Source: Anaerolineales bacterium (GTDB lineage Bacteria > Chloroflexota > Anaerolineae > Anaerolineales > UBA6663). Taken from it: a stretch of 36,027 nucleotides of DNA. Under the pieces are notes generated by a model. That model was not told where the DNA came from, searched no databases, and saw only the letters and a program-made list of their open reading frames with translations. Both the position numbers and the translations under genes were made by a program. Positions 34,220 to 36,027 of this stretch are shown piece after piece (position 1 is the stretch's first letter; every line of letters begins with the position of its first letter). The stretch spans positions 1 to 36,027 of the forward strand of contig JAEURK010000117.1 in NCBI GenBank assembly GCA_016789175.1, in the 5' to 3' direction.

Positions 34220-35136
34220 GCGACCTGGCTGCCGACGAAGTCGCGGGTGCCACGGGCGAAGTCGAGCGCCGACATCGGGCGCTTGCCGGCGGGCTGGATT
34301 TTGACCAGGAGCAATTGCCCATCGGCGCAGGCCAGGGCCGGGCCATCCAGACCGCCGCTGACGATACCCGGTAGTCCGCGACCGCTGATCGGGCGCGCCT
34401 CCAGCACCTTCAGCGGTTGTCCCTGCCAGAGGCAGTAGGCGCCGGGCCACGGCGACAGGGCGCGCACGCGCCGGGCCAGGGCTTCAGCGGTCTCCGTGAA
34501 GTCGAGACGCCCGTCTTCCTTTTTGAGTTGGGGAGCGTAGGTCGCCCGAGCGGAGTCTTGCGGTTGGGCCGAGATCGCACCGGCCAGATAGCCGGGCAGT
34601 GTGTCCGACAACAGCTCGGCCCCGAGTACCGCCAGCCGTTCGGTGAGTGAACCGGCCGTGTCCGCTTCGCCAATGGGGATGGCACGGGTCGCGAGCATCG
34701 GCCCGGTGTCGAGCCCGACGTCCATCCGCATGATCGTCACACCAGCCTCGTCGTCGCCGGCCAGGATAGCGGCCGCGATCGGGGCTGCACCGCGATGGCG
34801 CGGCAACAGCGAGGCATGCACGTTGACGCAACCATGCGCTGGCAGGTCGAGCACGGCCGGCTTGAGGAGCTGTCCAAAGGCCGCGACGATGACCAGGTCA
34901 GGCGACCAGACCTGCAGTTGGGCCATGGCCTCGGGTTCGCGCAACCGATTGGGCTGGATCACCGGGATCCCCAACTCGACCGCCGCGACCTTGACCGGTG
35001 GAGCGACCAATTGACGGCCGCGACCGGCTGGGCGGTCGGGTTGCGTGACCACGCCGACCACGGAATAGTCTCGAGCCAGGGCCCGTAATGATGGCACGCT
35101 GAAGTCGGGAGTGCCCATGAAAACGATGGACGTCAT
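34216..35136 (-). CDS. fmt: methionyl-tRNA formyltransferase
   Basis: A 306-residue enzyme that formylates initiator Met-tRNA using 10-formyltetrahydrofolate. The catalytic triad is visible: Asn105, His107 and Asp143, in VNVHASLLPRHRGAAPI and DVGLDTGPM. The start IVFMGTPDFSVPSL is typical. The C-terminal tRNA-binding domain begins near residue 200 (YAPQLKKEDGRLDF). The ATG at 35136 has no Shine-Dalgarno sequence but a perfect TATAAT 6 nt upstream. It is co-transcribed with the panE-like gene. Confidence 0.96.
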   Translation of the reverse strand: MTSIVFMGTPDFSVPSLRALARDYSVVGVVTQPDRPAGRGRQLVAPPVKVAAVELGIPVIQPNRLREPEAMAQLQVWSPDLVIVAAFGQLLKPAVLDLPAHGCVNVHASLLPRHRGAAPIAAAILAGDDEAGVTIMRMDVGLDTGPMLATRAIPIGEADTAGSLTERLAVLGAELLSDTLPGYLAGAISAQPQDSARATYAPQLKKEDGRLDFTETAEALARRVRALSPWPGAYCLWQGQPLKVLEARPISGRGLPGIVSGGLDGPALACADGQLLLVKIQPAGKRPMSALDFARGTRDFVGSQVA

Positions 35137-35142
35137 GCGTTG

Positions 35143-35148
35143 ATTATA
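35143..35148 (-). promoter_or_regulatory. fmt -10 box, leaderless
   Basis: On the minus strand a perfect TATAAT, then CAACGC, then the fmt ATG. With usual spacing the transcript would begin at the start codon. The -35 is weak. The segment is nearly identical to that before the gene at 49. Confidence 0.6.
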
Positions 35149-35294
35149 GGGGATCAGCGACCGTGACCTCAGTCCGGGATCACCGGCCGGCAGCGCGAGA
35201 GACGCCCGATTGGCGGGCGGGCCCCGCCTCTGTCTCTCCCTCGGAAATGTGGCAAATCCGCGGAATTACCGAGACTTCTTTGGGTGTTCTTAAC

Positions 35295-35322
35295 TTGCAC
35301 TTCACGGCGAATACCGTAAAAT
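35295..35322 (+). promoter_or_regulatory. promoter of the DUF4870-like gene
   Basis: TTGCAC (35295-35300), a 16-nt spacer and TAAAAT (35317-35322). The predicted start is about 30 nt before the start codon, so this gene has a leader, and AAGGAG (35346-35351) lies 8 nt before the ATG. Confidence 0.65.
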
Positions 35323-35359
35323 CACACCATTGTCCTCATTTCGTAAAGGAGCCCCTGTC

Positions 35360-35701
35360 ATGACCAGTATGCCTTCGATGGATCCGTCTGCCGAGCCGAC
35401 CAGCGACGATAAGCTTTGGTCGTTGCTGGCTTATGTTTTGAGCCCGTTGGTGCCCGTGATCATCCTGCTGATGGAAGACAAGAAGGGTCGCCCCTTCATC
35501 AAGTCTCATAACGTCCAGGCTCTGGTCCTGGGCCTGGCCAACATGATCGTCGGCACTGTGATCAGCTTCACACTCATCGGCGCCTGCGTGCCCGTGGTGG
35601 TCTGGTTCTACATGATCTACCTCGGCGTTCAGGCCTATCAGGGCAAGAGCGTCACCATCCCGGTTATTTCGGATTTCGTGAAGAACCAGGGCTGGGCGTA
35701 A
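35360..35701 (+). CDS. small DUF4870/Tic20-like membrane protein
   Basis: A 113-residue membrane protein with an N-terminal polar segment and three or so hydrophobic spans: LWSLLAYVLSPLVPVIILLM, LVLGLANMIVGTVISFTLIG, VPVVVWFYMIYLGVQAY. The loop KKGRPFIKSHNVQAL and the C-terminal VTIPVISDFVKN match the DUF4870 pattern, whose function is not established. AAGGAG 8 nt before the ATG at 35360 fixes the start. A terminator-like hairpin follows, so it appears monocistronic. Confidence 0.85.
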   Translation: MTSMPSMDPSAEPTSDDKLWSLLAYVLSPLVPVIILLMEDKKGRPFIKSHNVQALVLGLANMIVGTVISFTLIGACVPVVVWFYMIYLGVQAYQGKSVTIPVISDFVKNQGWA

Positions 35702-35721
35702 GCGTCTTGTCTTTTTTCGCT

Positions 35722-35757
35722 AACAGCCTGCAACGCGGCGGGCTGTTTGCGTTTAAT
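35722..35757 (+). terminator. probable terminator
   Basis: AACAGCCTGC, loop AACGCG, GCGGGCTGTT: a 10-bp stem with one G-U pair (35722-35747), followed by the T-rich tail TGCGTTTAA. It lies 20 nt after the DUF4870-like stop. Confidence 0.6.
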
Positions 35758-35832
35758 CCGGGGCAATGGTCTTTCTCCGCTTCTCAAGATCCAATCGTGT
35801 ACTCGCTGTAGCGTCCGAGGACTCTTCGCGGC

Positions 35833-35861
35833 TTGGCTTTTGTCCCCCGTGTCTGTACACT
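35833..35861 (+). promoter_or_regulatory. putative recJ promoter, leaderless
   Basis: TTGGCT (35833-35838), a 17-nt spacer and TACACT (35856-35861), ending 6 nt before the ATG at 35868. GCGGG in the gap is not at Shine-Dalgarno distance. Confidence 0.5.
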
Positions 35862-35867
35862 TGCGGG

Positions 35868-36027
35868 ATGGCCTCCTTGATCAGCAAGCGATGGAACGTG
35901 GCACCGGCGCTCTCAGCCGAGGCTGCCGCCGAATTGAGCGGTTACGACCCGATCCTGGCGCGCGCCCTGGCGCAGCGTGGAATAACCACGCGGGTCGCAG
36001 CCGAGGTGTTCCTGGCTGGCGAGGCGA
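35868..36027 (+). CDS. recJ: single-stranded-DNA-specific exonuclease RecJ, N-terminal fragment
   Basis: The first 53 codons of a gene cut by the window end. KRWNVAPALSAEAAAEL, then DPILARALAQRGITTRVAAE and VFLAGEA, match the N-terminal region of RecJ (a K-R-W start, L-x-x-L-L-x-x-RGI and an F-L motif before the DHH domain). RecJ degrades single-stranded DNA 5' to 3' in recombination and repair. The DHH catalytic motifs lie beyond the window, so the call rests on this short match. Confidence 0.75.
   Translation, partial: MASLISKRWNVAPALSAEAAAELSGYDPILARALAQRGITTRVAAEVFLAGEA

Noticed and set aside
34220..34450. Upstream extension of the panE-like gene inside fmt
   Set aside because: The extension lacks similarity, and the ATG at 34219 begins exactly at the Rossmann motif with an ATGA overlap to fmt.

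Overview
This 36-kb window is GC-rich bacterial chromosome built around one long run of ribosomal-protein genes with secY, adk, map, rpoA and truA. Gene order, zinc-ribbon forms of S14, S4 and L36, many start codons that look leaderless, and the flanking accessory genes suggest a member of Chloroflexota (Anaerolineae-like). That assignment is an inference from style, not from a computed phylogeny. No mobile element, prophage, CRISPR array or rRNA gene is visible.

Layout. 1-3734: a DinB-like protein (+), then on the minus strand a secreted beta-propeller protein followed by an FAD amine-oxidase/protoporphyrinogen-oxidase-like flavoprotein. 3735-4464: a divergent intergenic region with a near-consensus promoter (4157-4185) and a leader of about 270 nt. 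4465-21452 (+): rplC-rplD-rplW-rplB-rpsS-rplV-rpsC-rplP-rpmC-rpsQ-rplN-rplX-rplE-rpsN(Z)-rpsH-rplF-rplR-rpsE-rpmD-rplO-secY-adk-map, then an internal promoter and rpmJ-rpsM-rpsK-rpsD-rpoA-rplQ-truA-rplM-rpsI, closed by a strong terminator at 21473-21527. rpsJ (normally before rplC) and infA (normally between map and rpmJ) are absent from their usual places.

21560-28513 (+): a MazG/tetrapyrrole-methylase fusion, then a YtcJ-like amidohydrolase with two peptide-type ABC permeases and a lipoprotein binding protein, but no ATPase genes. 28591-33194: a convergent methyltransferase (-), a fumarylacetoacetate-hydrolase-family enzyme (+), tRNA-Pro(GGG) (-), aspartase (+) and an alpha/beta-hydrolase-like protein (+). 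33191-35136 (-): fmt and a ketopantoate-reductase-like gene, overlapping by ATGA. 35360-36027 (+): a small DUF4870-like membrane protein and the first 53 codons of recJ.

The most unusual signals are not genes. Two spacers inside the ribosomal operon (after rpsC and after rplO) are each made of imperfect 8-nt tandem units arranged as two inverted arms, with different unit sequences but the same design. A third spacer, after rplQ, carries a perfect 20-bp palindrome starting at the stop codon. Other non-coding items are a 99-nt inverted-repeat element beside tRNA-Pro, a single-nt-loop G-quadruplex motif between convergent genes, and a recurring -10 hexamer placed 6-9 nt before start codons that lack a Shine-Dalgarno sequence. 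All promoters, terminators and hairpins were read by eye; none was computed.
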